From an uncultured Clostridia bacterium (GTDB taxonomy: Bacteria > Bacillota > Clostridia > Oscillospirales > Acutalibacteraceae): a stretch of 64,000 nt of DNA. Shown piece after piece: positions 33,051-41,771 of this stretch. Positions within the stretch are counted from its first letter, which is position 1; every line of letters starts with the position of its first letter. A program made the translations under genes and the position numbers. The stretch lies in the NCBI GenBank assembly GCA_946499275.1, contig CAMMRL010000004.1:1-64000 (forward strand). The letters run 5' to 3'. Under the pieces are notes generated by a model. It searched no databases. It was not told the origin of the DNA and saw only the letters and a program-made list of their open reading frames with translations.

Positions 33051-34226
33051 ATGACCGCTCTGTTTTCCCTTCCCCCTTTGCCCTCGGCCGATTGGCAGAA
33101 GCATAACGAAGAACAGCGCCTGGTATGGGAACGGTTCCACCAGGGAAAACCCAGCCGGGTTCCCATGATCTTGGGTGTAAACCCCCGCTTCCTGCTCTGC
33201 GACCCCCGGTATAACCCCAACAAAGTCGCCTTCCGCGACTATATGACCGATATGGAAACCATGTGGCAGGTACAGTGCGAATTTGCTTTGTTCAGCCGCC
33301 ATTTCCTCCCTTATGACCATGAAATGGGGATGCCGGAGGAATGGCATATCTACGTAGACCCGCAAAACATCGGGGAAGCCGCCTGGTACGGCGCGGAAGT
33401 GCTCTATCCTGACTGGGATGTGCCGGATACCCGCCCGTTTTTGACGGACGACAACAAAACTATGTTGTTTGAGAAAGGGATCCCCGATCCCTTCAGCGGC
33501 ATATACGGCCACCTACGGGATTTTTATGAGTTCAGCTCGGCGGCCCCAGCCCGCACTTTCTACGACCGTCCGGTGATCTGCGATCCCTCCGGTTTCGGGA
33601 CGGACGGCCCGTTTACCGTGGCCTGCAACCTGCGCGGCGCGGCGGAATTCTGCATGGATCTGTATCTGGATCCGGATTACGCGATGGAACTGCTGGAATT
33701 TATCACTCAGGCGACCATCCAGCGGATGCTGGCCTGGCATAAGTATTACGGCCTGCCGACGCCGGACAGCTTCTGGTTTGCGGACGACAGCATTATGTTG
33801 CTTTCCACTGCCGATTATGAGCAGTTTGTCCTTCCCTTCCACAAAAAGCTGATCGACGGCGTTACCGAAGGCAAAGGCCATAACAACACCATCCATCTGT
33901 GCGGGGACGCCACCCGCCATTTCCCCCTGATCCGCGACGAACTGAAGGTCACGGCATTCGACACCGGCTATCCGGTGGAACACGGCAAGCTGGCGAAAGA
34001 GCTGGGGCCGGATATCACCATCCAGGGCGGCCCGCGGGTAGCACTGCTCCAAAACGGCACGCCGGAAGAAGCCGCCGCAGAAACCCAGCGGATTCTAGAG
34101 GACGTGATGCCGCATACCCGCCGCTTCATCCTAAGGGAGGCGAACAACCTGCCGCCCGCCACCCCGCTGGAGAATATCGACGCCATGTACGAAACCGTAC
34201 AGAAGTACGGCCGGTTTGAGGATTGA
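33051..34226 (+). CDS. Uroporphyrinogen decarboxylase (URO-D) family protein
   Basis: The 391-residue protein has the URO-D fold signature: an N-terminal RVPMILG strand, NLRGAAEFCMDLYLDPDYAMELLEF and a late IHLCGDATRHFP. HxCG at the last site is the metal-ligand region in the corrinoid methyltransferases MtaA/CmuA, which share this fold, so methyl transfer is as plausible as decarboxylation. AAAGGAGA lies 8 bases upstream. It is alone between a promoter and a bidirectional terminator, with no haem or corrinoid genes nearby. Such genes recur in sugar-catabolic loci of Clostridia but their role is not known to me. Confidence 0.78.
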   Translation: MTALFSLPPLPSADWQKHNEEQRLVWERFHQGKPSRVPMILGVNPRFLLCDPRYNPNKVAFRDYMTDMETMWQVQCEFALFSRHFLPYDHEMGMPEEWHIYVDPQNIGEAAWYGAEVLYPDWDVPDTRPFLTDDNKTMLFEKGIPDPFSGIYGHLRDFYEFSSAAPARTFYDRPVICDPSGFGTDGPFTVACNLRGAAEFCMDLYLDPDYAMELLEFITQATIQRMLAWHKYYGLPTPDSFWFADDSIMLLSTADYEQFVLPFHKKLIDGVTEGKGHNNTIHLCGDATRHFPLIRDELKVTAFDTGYPVEHGKLAKELGPDITIQGGPRVALLQNGTPEEAAAETQRILEDVMPHTRRFILREANNLPPATPLENIDAMYETVQKYGRFED

Positions 34227-34274
34227 CCTGTTTCCGGGCTATATCCCATGCCGGATACAGCACAAAGTTGACAT

Positions 34275-34319
34275 AAAAACAGCCGGAGGGCCGTATTTTA
34301 CGGCTCTCCGGCTGTTTTT
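34275..34319. terminator. Bidirectional terminator between URO-D-family gene and manA
   Basis: AAAAACAGCCGGAG and CTCCGGCTGTTTTT form a 14-base stem, extended inside by GCCGT/ACGGC around ATTTT. A- and T-runs flank it, so it can stop the convergent transcripts from both sides. Confidence 0.9.
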
Positions 34320-34354
34320 ATTGCTTGCTGTATAAACGGCGCCGCTTATACCCG

Positions 34355-35404
34355 CTATTCCTTCGGCGGCAGGCATTCCAGCAGGGTCAGCTCGCCCTCC
34401 ACCGTATATTTTCCCGCGGCGGCATAGGGAAGGAGAAAATAATCCCCTTTCTTTACGTCACGCAAAAAGCCGTCGCCCCCGACGGTCCCACTGCCCTCCC
34501 CTACCAGGAAGACGGCGGGGCCGGTCGGCAGGGTATACTCACCGCCCCGCAGCGTATGCCGGCGAAGGGCGAAGCAGGGGGTATCCTCATACCCGATCAG
34601 CTGCTCCGACGTCCGCATTTCCTCTTTATAGAGCGTTTTCGGCGTCATCCGGCCCCGTTCCAGCGCCTTTTCCCCATACATATCGTAATCAAAGCAGGAA
34701 AATGCGTCCTCTTCGGACAGGCTGAGGAACCGTTCATACTCGCTCAAATGATAATCTCCCAGCCATTCCTCCGGCTGGATGGTGAAATCCGTGGGTTCCT
34801 GCACTTCCAGCATCAAGCAGCCTGCCCCGATGGCGTGGACCATGCCGCCAGGAATCAGGAAAACGTCGCCGGGTTTCACCGGAATGACGTTTAATAAGGC
34901 GTTCACCGCCTGCGTCCCGGCATGGATCGCCGCCTGGAACTCCGCTTTTGTCACCGGACGCTTGAAACCATAGGCAATGCTAGCCCCCGGCCGGGCGTCC
35001 AGCACCAACCACGACTCGGTTTTCCCATAAGGAGACTGGAAAAGCTGCATCGCCCGCTCCTTGGTGGGATGGGCCTGGATCGGAAGGGCCACCGCGCTGT
35101 CCAGCGCTTTGACCAGGATACCGATATCCTTCCGCCCGCCGAGCATCCGTTCCGGTTCGGCCCGCAGCAATTCGTCCAGATAAACGTCCGTCCCCTGGAT
35201 GCGGGAAATCCCCTCGTGTTCACCGGCGGATACCTTGTTCAGCGCCTTGACGCTGGAGGCGATCCATTCCTCCGGATAATTGTTGTCCTCCGCCGGGTCG
35301 CCGAACAGAGGATGAAACAACGCGCCGCCCTGATAGATGCGGAACACCCGGTTTCTTTCAAAAAACAGGGGGCGGGACGCCAGCGTTTGCGTGGTTGTGC
35401 TCAT
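34355..35404 (-). CDS. manA: Class I mannose-6-phosphate isomerase
   Basis: The ATG at 35404 (MSTTTQTLA, 349 residues) follows AAAGGAAG at 7 bases. The zinc-binding segments of type I phosphomannose isomerases are present: LPIQAHPTKERA, and GDVFLIPGGMVHAIGAGCLMLEVQEPTDFT. The enzyme interconverts mannose-6-phosphate and fructose-6-phosphate in the cytosol. It is the last gene of the activase/GRE2/kinase run, 94 bases after the kinase, which suggests that mannose or a mannose-related sugar is among the products handled. Family assignment is secure; substrates other than mannose-6-phosphate are possible. Confidence 0.88.
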   Translation of the reverse strand: MSTTTQTLASRPLFFERNRVFRIYQGGALFHPLFGDPAEDNNYPEEWIASSVKALNKVSAGEHEGISRIQGTDVYLDELLRAEPERMLGGRKDIGILVKALDSAVALPIQAHPTKERAMQLFQSPYGKTESWLVLDARPGASIAYGFKRPVTKAEFQAAIHAGTQAVNALLNVIPVKPGDVFLIPGGMVHAIGAGCLMLEVQEPTDFTIQPEEWLGDYHLSEYERFLSLSEEDAFSCFDYDMYGEKALERGRMTPKTLYKEEMRTSEQLIGYEDTPCFALRRHTLRGGEYTLPTGPAVFLVGEGSGTVGGDGFLRDVKKGDYFLLPYAAAGKYTVEGELTLLECLPPKE

Positions 35405-35498
35405 TGCGAATCTTCCTTTCATCACGGCCGAGCTTCATAAGACAGGATATCCGTCCCGCGACGCTTGCCGGCCCCATATAATCTATCCCATTACCGAA

Positions 35499-36875
35499 CT
35501 AGTCAAAAGTTTCCCCGGGCTGGTAGCGAATAACTGCCTGCGCCTGGGCGATATTCGCCGCCGCCCCCGCGCCGACCAGTGCAGTCAGGGCCGCGCCGTA
35601 GGCGGCTTCCTCCTGATGAACCGGGATCTGCAGGGGAAGGTCGAAACGGGCGGCAAACAGCTTTTGCAGTAGCGCCGTTTTTCGCAACCCGTTTCCCGCT
35701 CCGACCAGCATAACCGGCTTTTGGGCAAGCTTCGGTTCCATCTCCCGGTAGAAGCCGTACAACTCCTCCACAATCCCTTCCAGCACACCGAGGGTGAAAA
35801 AGCCCGGGTGAAAATTATCCAGCCCCAGCCCGGAGATCCCACCGCGGAGGGCCGGGTTCTGCCGCGTTCCGCTGAAGCGGGTGTCCACCCGCAGCCGGTC
35901 AGGCGAACCGACACAGGCTTCCGCCTCCCGTTCCATCGCGCCGTACAGGGATACCTCCGGGCCGCCGGCCAGCGCGGCCGTCTCGCGGAAAAACTTCTCT
36001 AGCGCGGCAAACGCTCTCCCGCCGCAGAGGGAGGAACCCACCAACAGGAACGCCCCTTCCGTACAGGGCCGCGCTTCCACCGACGGCAGGGAAGCCGGGG
36101 ACGGCATCCACACCGACACTTGGCTGCCGGTGCCGACGTTGATCAACACGCTTTCCTCCATATTTCGCACTGTGCCGATAAAGCTGGCCTGGTTGTCCCC
36201 GATCGCCGGTGCGACCGGGACGCCGTCCGCCGTTTCGCCCAGCAGCACGCCGTCCTTGGCGATCCCGGGGAAAAACGCCGGATCCAGCCCAGCCTTCTCC
36301 ATCGCCGCCGCGTCGAATCCGCCCGCCGAGAAGTCCACCATTCCCCAGCTTGCCGCATCTGACAAATGGAGCAGCGGCGTTTTCCGTCCCGCCAGCTTCA
36401 TACCGAGGTAGGCGTGGATGGTGCAGCCGGTGACCGCCTCCGCCGGAACCAGGCCCCGGCGGAGGTTGTAAAAATGGGTGACCGTCCCAAAGCCGGTGGC
36501 CAGCAGATAGCCGGTACGCTCGCCGAGCAGCCGGGCGGCGCTTTTGTCCCCTTCGAACGGAAGATCGCCGCGGCCGTCCTGCCAGATATACAGGGGGGAT
36601 ACCGGCTCCCCCTCCCGGTCCAGGTAGAGGATACCGTGCATCTGGCCGGTCAGCCCGATACCCCCGATAGGCGAAAACCGCTGTTTCAGCGATTCCACCA
36701 ACCCCATCGCCAGCGTTTCAATTCGGCGGGGATCCTGTATCTTTTCCCACGCGTACTCTGTGGGGAGGAACGCGTCGTTTTTCACGGTTTCGCTGTGCAG
36801 GACCTCGCCGGTTTCCCCATCCAGCACCAGCGCGCAGATCGTGGTTGTGCCGATATCCAGGCCGATCACCCGCAT
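35499..36875 (-). CDS. FGGY-family carbohydrate kinase (sedoheptulokinase-like)
   Basis: The 458-residue protein has the ATPase-fold motifs GLDIGTTTICALVLD, GLTGQMHGILYLD and PAIGDNQASFIGTV (catalytic Asp), then a C-terminal LVGAGNGLRKTALLQKLF. The GLTGQMHG form and the short length resemble sedoheptulokinase-like members rather than XylB. AAGGAAG lies 9 bases upstream. It lies between GRE2 and manA, about 90 bases from each, and is likely co-transcribed. It would phosphorylate a sugar, probably made or used by the GRE2 pathway. The substrate is unknown. Confidence 0.82.
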   Translation of the reverse strand: MRVIGLDIGTTTICALVLDGETGEVLHSETVKNDAFLPTEYAWEKIQDPRRIETLAMGLVESLKQRFSPIGGIGLTGQMHGILYLDREGEPVSPLYIWQDGRGDLPFEGDKSAARLLGERTGYLLATGFGTVTHFYNLRRGLVPAEAVTGCTIHAYLGMKLAGRKTPLLHLSDAASWGMVDFSAGGFDAAAMEKAGLDPAFFPGIAKDGVLLGETADGVPVAPAIGDNQASFIGTVRNMEESVLINVGTGSQVSVWMPSPASLPSVEARPCTEGAFLLVGSSLCGGRAFAALEKFFRETAALAGGPEVSLYGAMEREAEACVGSPDRLRVDTRFSGTRQNPALRGGISGLGLDNFHPGFFTLGVLEGIVEELYGFYREMEPKLAQKPVMLVGAGNGLRKTALLQKLFAARFDLPLQIPVHQEEAAYGAALTALVGAGAAANIAQAQAVIRYQPGETFD

Positions 36876-36932
36876 ACATCGTCTTCCTTTCCTGTTCTTT
36901 TCAAACGCCCGTTGATAAGTCCATAAAAGGGG

Positions 36933-36955
36933 CGGGAAGGCATGCCGTCTTCCCG
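36933..36955 (-). terminator. Short hairpin between GRE2 and the FGGY kinase
   Basis: CGGGAAG (36933-36939) and CTTCCCG (36949-36955) form a 7-base stem. On the minus strand it is followed by CCCCTTTTATGG. It is probably a partial terminator within the operon. Confidence 0.5.
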
Positions 36956-36965
36956 TCCCTCCGGT

Positions 36966-39347
36966 TTACATAGAGGTTGAGCAGGGGTCCAGCCGGCGGA
37001 TGATGTCGTTCTGGATCGCCGGGGACAAATCGAGGAAGTTCACAAACGTGCCGTGAATCCGCATGATATACACCCCGCTGGGCGCGTATTTCTTCGGCTC
37101 GGCAAGTACTTTGCGGAGCATTTCCGGCGTGGTGACATTCACATACAGGTAAAACGGGGAAAGCCCTTCCTGCATGTCGTTAAAGAACAGGGGCATAATC
37201 ACGCGGTTACGGAACTCCATCCCCTTTTCCTCATAGGTCGCGCCGCGGAAATACTTCGGGTCGATACCGAAGTGGGAGGCATAGCCGCCGTTCATCTTTT
37301 CAAAGGGGAGCTTTTGGGTGGACAGCGTGCGGAAGCCCAGCCCCGACTGCGCGTCCCCGTAGAAGGGATCCACGCCGTAATTGAGCATTTCGCGCGCCGG
37401 GCGCCCGTCGGGAGTCGCCCCTACCCAATACCCGTACAGCAGATGGGTGGACGGGGTGCTCCAGTCGGCGCGGAAGGGGTTGCCCAGGTAATTTTTCTTG
37501 GAGCGCACCAGATCGGAGATGCGATCCGCCACCTCGCGGGCTTCCTCGTCCGCAACCGGGTCGTTATTGCCGAATTTCGGGCAGGAAAGCAGGAACTGGC
37601 GCAGCTCCTCGTCATGTTCAAACCCGTCGCGCAGCGCGTCCAGAAGGCGTCCCGCGTCCTCCGGCCGCCGTTCCAGCAGGCAGTCGATCGCGACAAAGGA
37701 GTCCGCGATTACCGACAGCCCATGGATCAGGCAGCCGGAAGCGTTGTATTTCGTCCCCTGATGATGGGTATCCCGCATATCGTACCCGGTTTCCACCCCG
37801 CCCATGAAGGCGCTCAGGAACGGAACCGGCAGGCACGACACCGCGCGGGAAGCGTTGTTGGCGGCCTCCGCCATTTTGTCCGCAAACCAGTCGGCCCGCT
37901 CGTAAAACAGTTCCCGCACCTGTTTGAGCAGGGTAAGCGGGTCGTCGATTCCCACCGCCGGGCCGATCTTTTTGCCGGTCAGGGTGGAACGCCCGTTGTT
38001 CAAGGTAAGCTCCAGGATTTTCGGCAGGTTAAACCAGCTGTTGGTGGTGTTGCCGTTGTCCTTGCCCATAATCAGCGGCTCCTGGCAGCCGGCAACCGAG
38101 TAATCCTCCCAGTCGGCCGAGTCGAACCCGTTTCTCTCCAGGATGGCAAACACCGACTCGTCGTTGAACAGGGACGGGGTCAGGCAGCCGGGGGTGAAGA
38201 AGAAGCGGCCGAGGTTCGCGTACAGGGCGTCCGGGGTCCCCCGGTGCAGCTTCACCGACAGGATGGGCTGCGGCAGGTTCATGTCGTAGTACGCGTCCAG
38301 GATCGCGTAGGTCATCTCGTTGGTCAGGTCGGCGCCTTCCCGGTTTTTGCCGCCCACCAGCACGTTCTGGGAGATCGCCCAGCTCCGGTCGCCCACGTTG
38401 AAGAACACCAGGAAGTGCTTGAACAGGGCGGACGCCGTCTCCCGGTCCATATTGTCCCGGGCGCGGTAGGGTTCAAAAATCCGGTCGGCGTTCCCCACCG
38501 ATAGGGCAAAGGGGTTGGGGGTCTGCTCGATGCACATCACCTGCCAGAGCAGCAGGAAGGACTGGATCGCTTCATACAGGGTGTCCGCCCCCTGGGCCGG
38601 CACCTTGCGCAGGGCGGATTCCATCAGTTCAAGTTCCGCGCGGCGGGTTTCGTCCGCCGCGGCCATCTGTTCCCGCGCCAGGTCGGCGTACCGCGCCGCG
38701 AGGAGTTTCACCCCGTCCAGCGCGATCTTCATCGCCTCAAAATTATCCCACTTTTCCGGGTCGGTTTCCTTTTCTATCTGCCCGTCCAGCCGGGTGATAA
38801 CCGCGTCCACCCCGTTCGCCACCGCGAAACGGAAGTCGGGGATCACATGCCCGGTCACCTGTTCGATAAAGAAGGCCACCTCGCCTGTGTATTCCTCCGC
38901 AGCCTGATACGTCGCATCCAACGCGCGGACATAGTCGCTGTTTTTGTTATACTCCCTTAAGGAGTCGATCCGTTCCCGGGTAATCTCCTCGTTCGGTTCG
39001 ATATCCCCGAACACCCCGGTCGGGTCGCAGTATCCGGAAAATTCCTCCACCTTAAAAGCAGGATTGATCAGCGCGTAGGTGCGGGCGAACGCGTCCCGCT
39101 GGGTGCCGGCAAACACCGCGTGGGGACTGATGGAAATCGGAAACGCGCGCAGCACGTCCCGCAGCACCTCCGCCGTGCGGAGTTCCAGGGGCAGCGCCGC
39201 GTGTTTCCCCTCGCTCTCCCGCATGATCTCTTTGACGTAAAACCAGCCGTCCATGCGTTTGAGCGCCCGTTCTTCCTTGAACAGATCTTTTGCCTTCTGC
39301 GTGATTGTCTTTGCATTATAAACCGTGTTCACTTTCCCCATCGCCAT
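36966..39347 (-). CDS. Glycyl radical enzyme 2 (unknown substrate)
   Basis: The track start lies inside the activase gene. The ATG at 39347 (MAMGKVNTV) follows AAAGGA at 8 bases and gives 793 residues, normal for the family. The central SVAGCQEPLIM holds the active-site Cys (about C421); GCxEP is shared with choline lyase and diol dehydratases, but Gln replaces the usual Val. The C-terminal MRIHGTFVNFLDLSPAIQ is the radical loop (Gly about 766) with RIHG in place of RVxG. The paired activase lies 58 bases upstream. The companions FGGY kinase and manA suggest a sugar or polyol dehydratase/lyase, but that is inference. Confidence 0.9.
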   Translation of the reverse strand: MAMGKVNTVYNAKTITQKAKDLFKEERALKRMDGWFYVKEIMRESEGKHAALPLELRTAEVLRDVLRAFPISISPHAVFAGTQRDAFARTYALINPAFKVEEFSGYCDPTGVFGDIEPNEEITRERIDSLREYNKNSDYVRALDATYQAAEEYTGEVAFFIEQVTGHVIPDFRFAVANGVDAVITRLDGQIEKETDPEKWDNFEAMKIALDGVKLLAARYADLAREQMAAADETRRAELELMESALRKVPAQGADTLYEAIQSFLLLWQVMCIEQTPNPFALSVGNADRIFEPYRARDNMDRETASALFKHFLVFFNVGDRSWAISQNVLVGGKNREGADLTNEMTYAILDAYYDMNLPQPILSVKLHRGTPDALYANLGRFFFTPGCLTPSLFNDESVFAILERNGFDSADWEDYSVAGCQEPLIMGKDNGNTTNSWFNLPKILELTLNNGRSTLTGKKIGPAVGIDDPLTLLKQVRELFYERADWFADKMAEAANNASRAVSCLPVPFLSAFMGGVETGYDMRDTHHQGTKYNASGCLIHGLSVIADSFVAIDCLLERRPEDAGRLLDALRDGFEHDEELRQFLLSCPKFGNNDPVADEEAREVADRISDLVRSKKNYLGNPFRADWSTPSTHLLYGYWVGATPDGRPAREMLNYGVDPFYGDAQSGLGFRTLSTQKLPFEKMNGGYASHFGIDPKYFRGATYEEKGMEFRNRVIMPLFFNDMQEGLSPFYLYVNVTTPEMLRKVLAEPKKYAPSGVYIMRIHGTFVNFLDLSPAIQNDIIRRLDPCSTSM

Positions 39348-39405
39348 GCTGTTCATCCTTTCTATTCCGCTATACGCAATCGTTTGTATGTATCCGTATC
39401 CTCCA

Positions 39406-40299
39406 TTATGTATGCACCACCGTAAAGCCTGCCTGCCGGAACGCTTCCTCATACCGGCGGACCCATTCGCCGGGCACCTGCGCGTTTTCCATCCGGTATT
39501 CCCAGCCGCACTGTTCCCACTTCTGTCTCCCAAACTCGTGATACCGCAGGAATTCCAGCGTCACGTTTTCACAGGGTAGTCCCTCCGTTTTGAGACCATC
39601 AAAAAAGCGGAGGAAACCCTCCAGCTCGGCTTCGCCTACGTTAAACCCGTTGACCATCGGCACCCGGAGCTGCACGCGGGGATGGCTCTGCGCCGCCCGG
39701 CGGACATTCTGCCGGATCATTTCGTTCCCCACCCCTGTAAACGCTTTGTGGACGCCGCTGTCCGGATGTTTAAAGTCCATCATCAGGGTGTCGATCAACG
39801 GAAACAGGGCGGGCAGGTCGGGATGGGTGCCGTTGGTTTCCATCGCGGTGTCGATTCCTTCCGCTTTCAGCCGGGCAAGCAGCGCTTTCACCCCGTCGTA
39901 CTGCCGGGTCGGCTCCCCGCCTGTAAGGGTGACCCCACCGCCGTCAAAGAACATGCCCCGGCTGCGCCCGGCTTCCTCCGCCAGCGTCTCCACGGGAACA
40001 GTGATCCCCCGGCAGACCAACCCGTCGTTTTTATGGACGGTCACGCATTCCCGCCCTTCGCACGTCCGGCAGAGGGTGCGGTCCAGCACACCGCCCTTTA
40101 CCGCGCCGTGGGGACATACCACGTCGAGTAGCGGGGACTTCACCGCCATGAGCGGCGGCTGGTCGGGGATCCCCTCCGGATTGGCGCACCAGCGGCAGGC
40201 CATGTTGCAGCCCTGCAAATGGTATACCAGCCGGTTCCCCGGTCCGTCCTGGGAATAGTTGAATCCCTTTTGAAAAATGGTGATCGTTTCCGGCGGCAT
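39406..40299 (-). CDS. Glycyl radical enzyme activase (radical SAM)
   Basis: The ATG at 40299 (MPPETITIF, 297 residues) follows GGAGGAAGG and is preferred to the longer track ORF. GCNMACRWC (C31, C35, C38) is the CxxxCxxC iron-sulfur motif of radical SAM activases. A further Cys group (VVCPHGAV, LCRTCEGREC) marks an auxiliary cluster region, and VTLTGGEPT is the SAM-binding GGE motif. It generates the Gly radical on GRE2, which lies next in the operon, and could also serve the orphan GRE1. It is the first gene from the 40342 promoter. Confidence 0.92.
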   Translation of the reverse strand: MPPETITIFQKGFNYSQDGPGNRLVYHLQGCNMACRWCANPEGIPDQPPLMAVKSPLLDVVCPHGAVKGGVLDRTLCRTCEGRECVTVHKNDGLVCRGITVPVETLAEEAGRSRGMFFDGGGVTLTGGEPTRQYDGVKALLARLKAEGIDTAMETNGTHPDLPALFPLIDTLMMDFKHPDSGVHKAFTGVGNEMIRQNVRRAAQSHPRVQLRVPMVNGFNVGEAELEGFLRFFDGLKTEGLPCENVTLEFLRYHEFGRQKWEQCGWEYRMENAQVPGEWVRRYEEAFRQAGFTVVHT

Positions 40300-40316
40300 A
40301 AGCCTTCCTCCATATT

Positions 40317-40331
40317 GTTCATATCTTGAAC
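40317..40331. promoter_or_regulatory. Candidate operator at the activase start site
   Basis: GTTCA-TATCT-TGAAC is a perfect 5+5 dyad lying just downstream of the activase promoter -10, covering the predicted start. This is a typical repressor site. The divergent ROK regulator is the obvious candidate, though its binding motif is not known. Confidence 0.5.
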
Positions 40332-40341
40332 TATTAATTGC

Positions 40342-40370
40342 ATTGTATCGCATAACCTCGTGATTTTCAA
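40342..40370 (-). promoter_or_regulatory. Sigma-A promoter for activase/GRE2/kinase/manA
   Basis: On the minus strand: TTGAAA (40370-40365), 17-base spacer, TACAAT (40347-40342). It lies back to back with the ROK promoter. Confidence 0.72.
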
Positions 40371-40378
40371 GTTCTTTC

Positions 40379-40407
40379 TTTACATTCAGGGAAAAAAATA
40401 ATACAAT
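40379..40407 (+). promoter_or_regulatory. Sigma-A promoter for the ROK regulator
   Basis: TTTACA (40379-40384), 17-base spacer, TACAAT (40402-40407). The leader to the ATG at 40507 is about 95 bases. Confidence 0.68.
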
Positions 40408-40506
40408 AATTCTGGTGAAACAGCCTGGCCGCCGAGCAGGTCTCACATAAAGCGCCCGGATTGTCCGCCATGGCTCTCAACGGCACAGATGGAAGGAAGT
40501 AAGGCG

Positions 40507-41679
40507 ATGAAGACCAACGGCTCCAATGCGAATACGCTGCGCAACGACAACCGCGCCCTGCTGCTCCACCGCATACGGCGGCAGCCGGTTTCCCGCGCCC
40601 AACTGGCCAAGGAAACGGGGATGTCCAAATCCGCCGTGACCATGATCACCAACGATTTAATTGCGGAAGGGCAGCTCCGAGAAATCGGGACAATGGAATC
40701 GCGGAAGGGCCGCAAGCCGATTTTGCTGGATATCGTGCCGGATTTCCGGTATGCCGTCGGCGTCAGCCTGCACCGCAAGCGGATTCAGGTGCTGATTACC
40801 AACCTCAAAGCCGAACTGGTCGGCTGTGTGGAAGAACATACCGAGCGTTTCACTTCGCCGGAGGTGGCGGTCGGCTGGATCTGCCGGACGATCCGACAGG
40901 AACTCGAGCGCCGGCGGATCCCCCTGTCTAAGGTGGTCGGTATCGGCATCAGCAGCCCCGGCCCGTTGGACTATCGCGAGGGCGTGATCCTGACCCCGCC
41001 GAATTTCACCATGTTCCACCACTTGCCGATCGTCTCCCGGATCCGGGACGAATTCCCCCTTCCGGTGTTTTTGGAGAACAACGCGGTTTTACTGGCCATG
41101 GCGGAATACTCCTCCGGGGCAATCGGCGATTACCGCAATACCCTGTTCGTCATCATGTCGCACGGCATCGGCTCCTGCCTGATACGGGAGGGGCAGGTGT
41201 TCCGGGGCTCCGGCGGATTTGCCGGCGAATTGGGGCATATCAGCGTGGATCCCGACGGGCGGCCCTGCCCCTGCGGCAACCGGGGATGCCTGGAACAATA
41301 CGCGACGATGGCCGCCCTCAAGGAACGGTTCGGCTTCGAAAACTACGCGGATGTCGTGGATGCCGCCTATCGTGGGGAGGGCGCCGCGATGGAAATTCTG
41401 GAATACCAGGCGCGCTATCTGGCCGCCGGGCTGGTTTCCGCGGTGAACCTATTTGATCTAGACGCCATTGTGCTATATGGGGAATTCAATTACCGGCCAG
41501 AGTTGTTGTTTTCCCTGCTATCGCAGCGGATTCACCAGCAATCGCTGATTACCCGCGTGCACCCGGTAGCGGTTCTCCCGTCCCAGCTCGGCCCGTACGC
41601 GGATGCGGTTTCCTCTACCGCCGTAGTCCTTAACCAGCATTTCAGTCAAAAACTCATAAACACGGAAGCCCCGGCATAA
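40507..41679 (+). CDS. ROK-family transcriptional regulator
   Basis: The second ATG (40507, 390 residues) is chosen because the GGAAGGAAGTAAGG site overlaps the first. Residues about 15-65 form a winged HTH (SRAQLAKETGMSKSAVTMITNDL). The rest is a ROK sugar-binding domain with the zinc motif H244 and CPCGNRGCLEQYA (C254, C256, C261). In ROK kinases an Asp ends the END segment; here it reads FLENNAVLLAMAE, so kinase activity is unlikely. NagC/XylR-type ROK repressors release DNA on binding a sugar or sugar phosphate. It is transcribed away from the activase operon, whose promoter it probably controls. Confidence 0.9.
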   Translation: MKTNGSNANTLRNDNRALLLHRIRRQPVSRAQLAKETGMSKSAVTMITNDLIAEGQLREIGTMESRKGRKPILLDIVPDFRYAVGVSLHRKRIQVLITNLKAELVGCVEEHTERFTSPEVAVGWICRTIRQELERRRIPLSKVVGIGISSPGPLDYREGVILTPPNFTMFHHLPIVSRIRDEFPLPVFLENNAVLLAMAEYSSGAIGDYRNTLFVIMSHGIGSCLIREGQVFRGSGGFAGELGHISVDPDGRPCPCGNRGCLEQYATMAALKERFGFENYADVVDAAYRGEGAAMEILEYQARYLAAGLVSAVNLFDLDAIVLYGEFNYRPELLFSLLSQRIHQQSLITRVHPVAVLPSQLGPYADAVSSTAVVLNQHFSQKLINTEAPA

Positions 41680-41695
41680 ATTGCCGACTCCAAAC

Positions 41696-41738
41696 AGTAA
41701 AAAAGGAACCGCCGGATACCGGCGGTTCCTTTTTTACT
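41696..41738. terminator. Bidirectional terminator between ROK and module B
   Basis: Two perfect 20-base arms (AGTAAAAAAGGAACCGCCGG and its complement) surround a 3-base loop, ATA. A6 and T6 runs lie within the stem, so it stops both the ROK transcript and the end of module B. Confidence 0.93.
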
Positions 41739-41771
41739 ATTTTAAAAGCATCGGTTCAAAAGCCATCGGTT

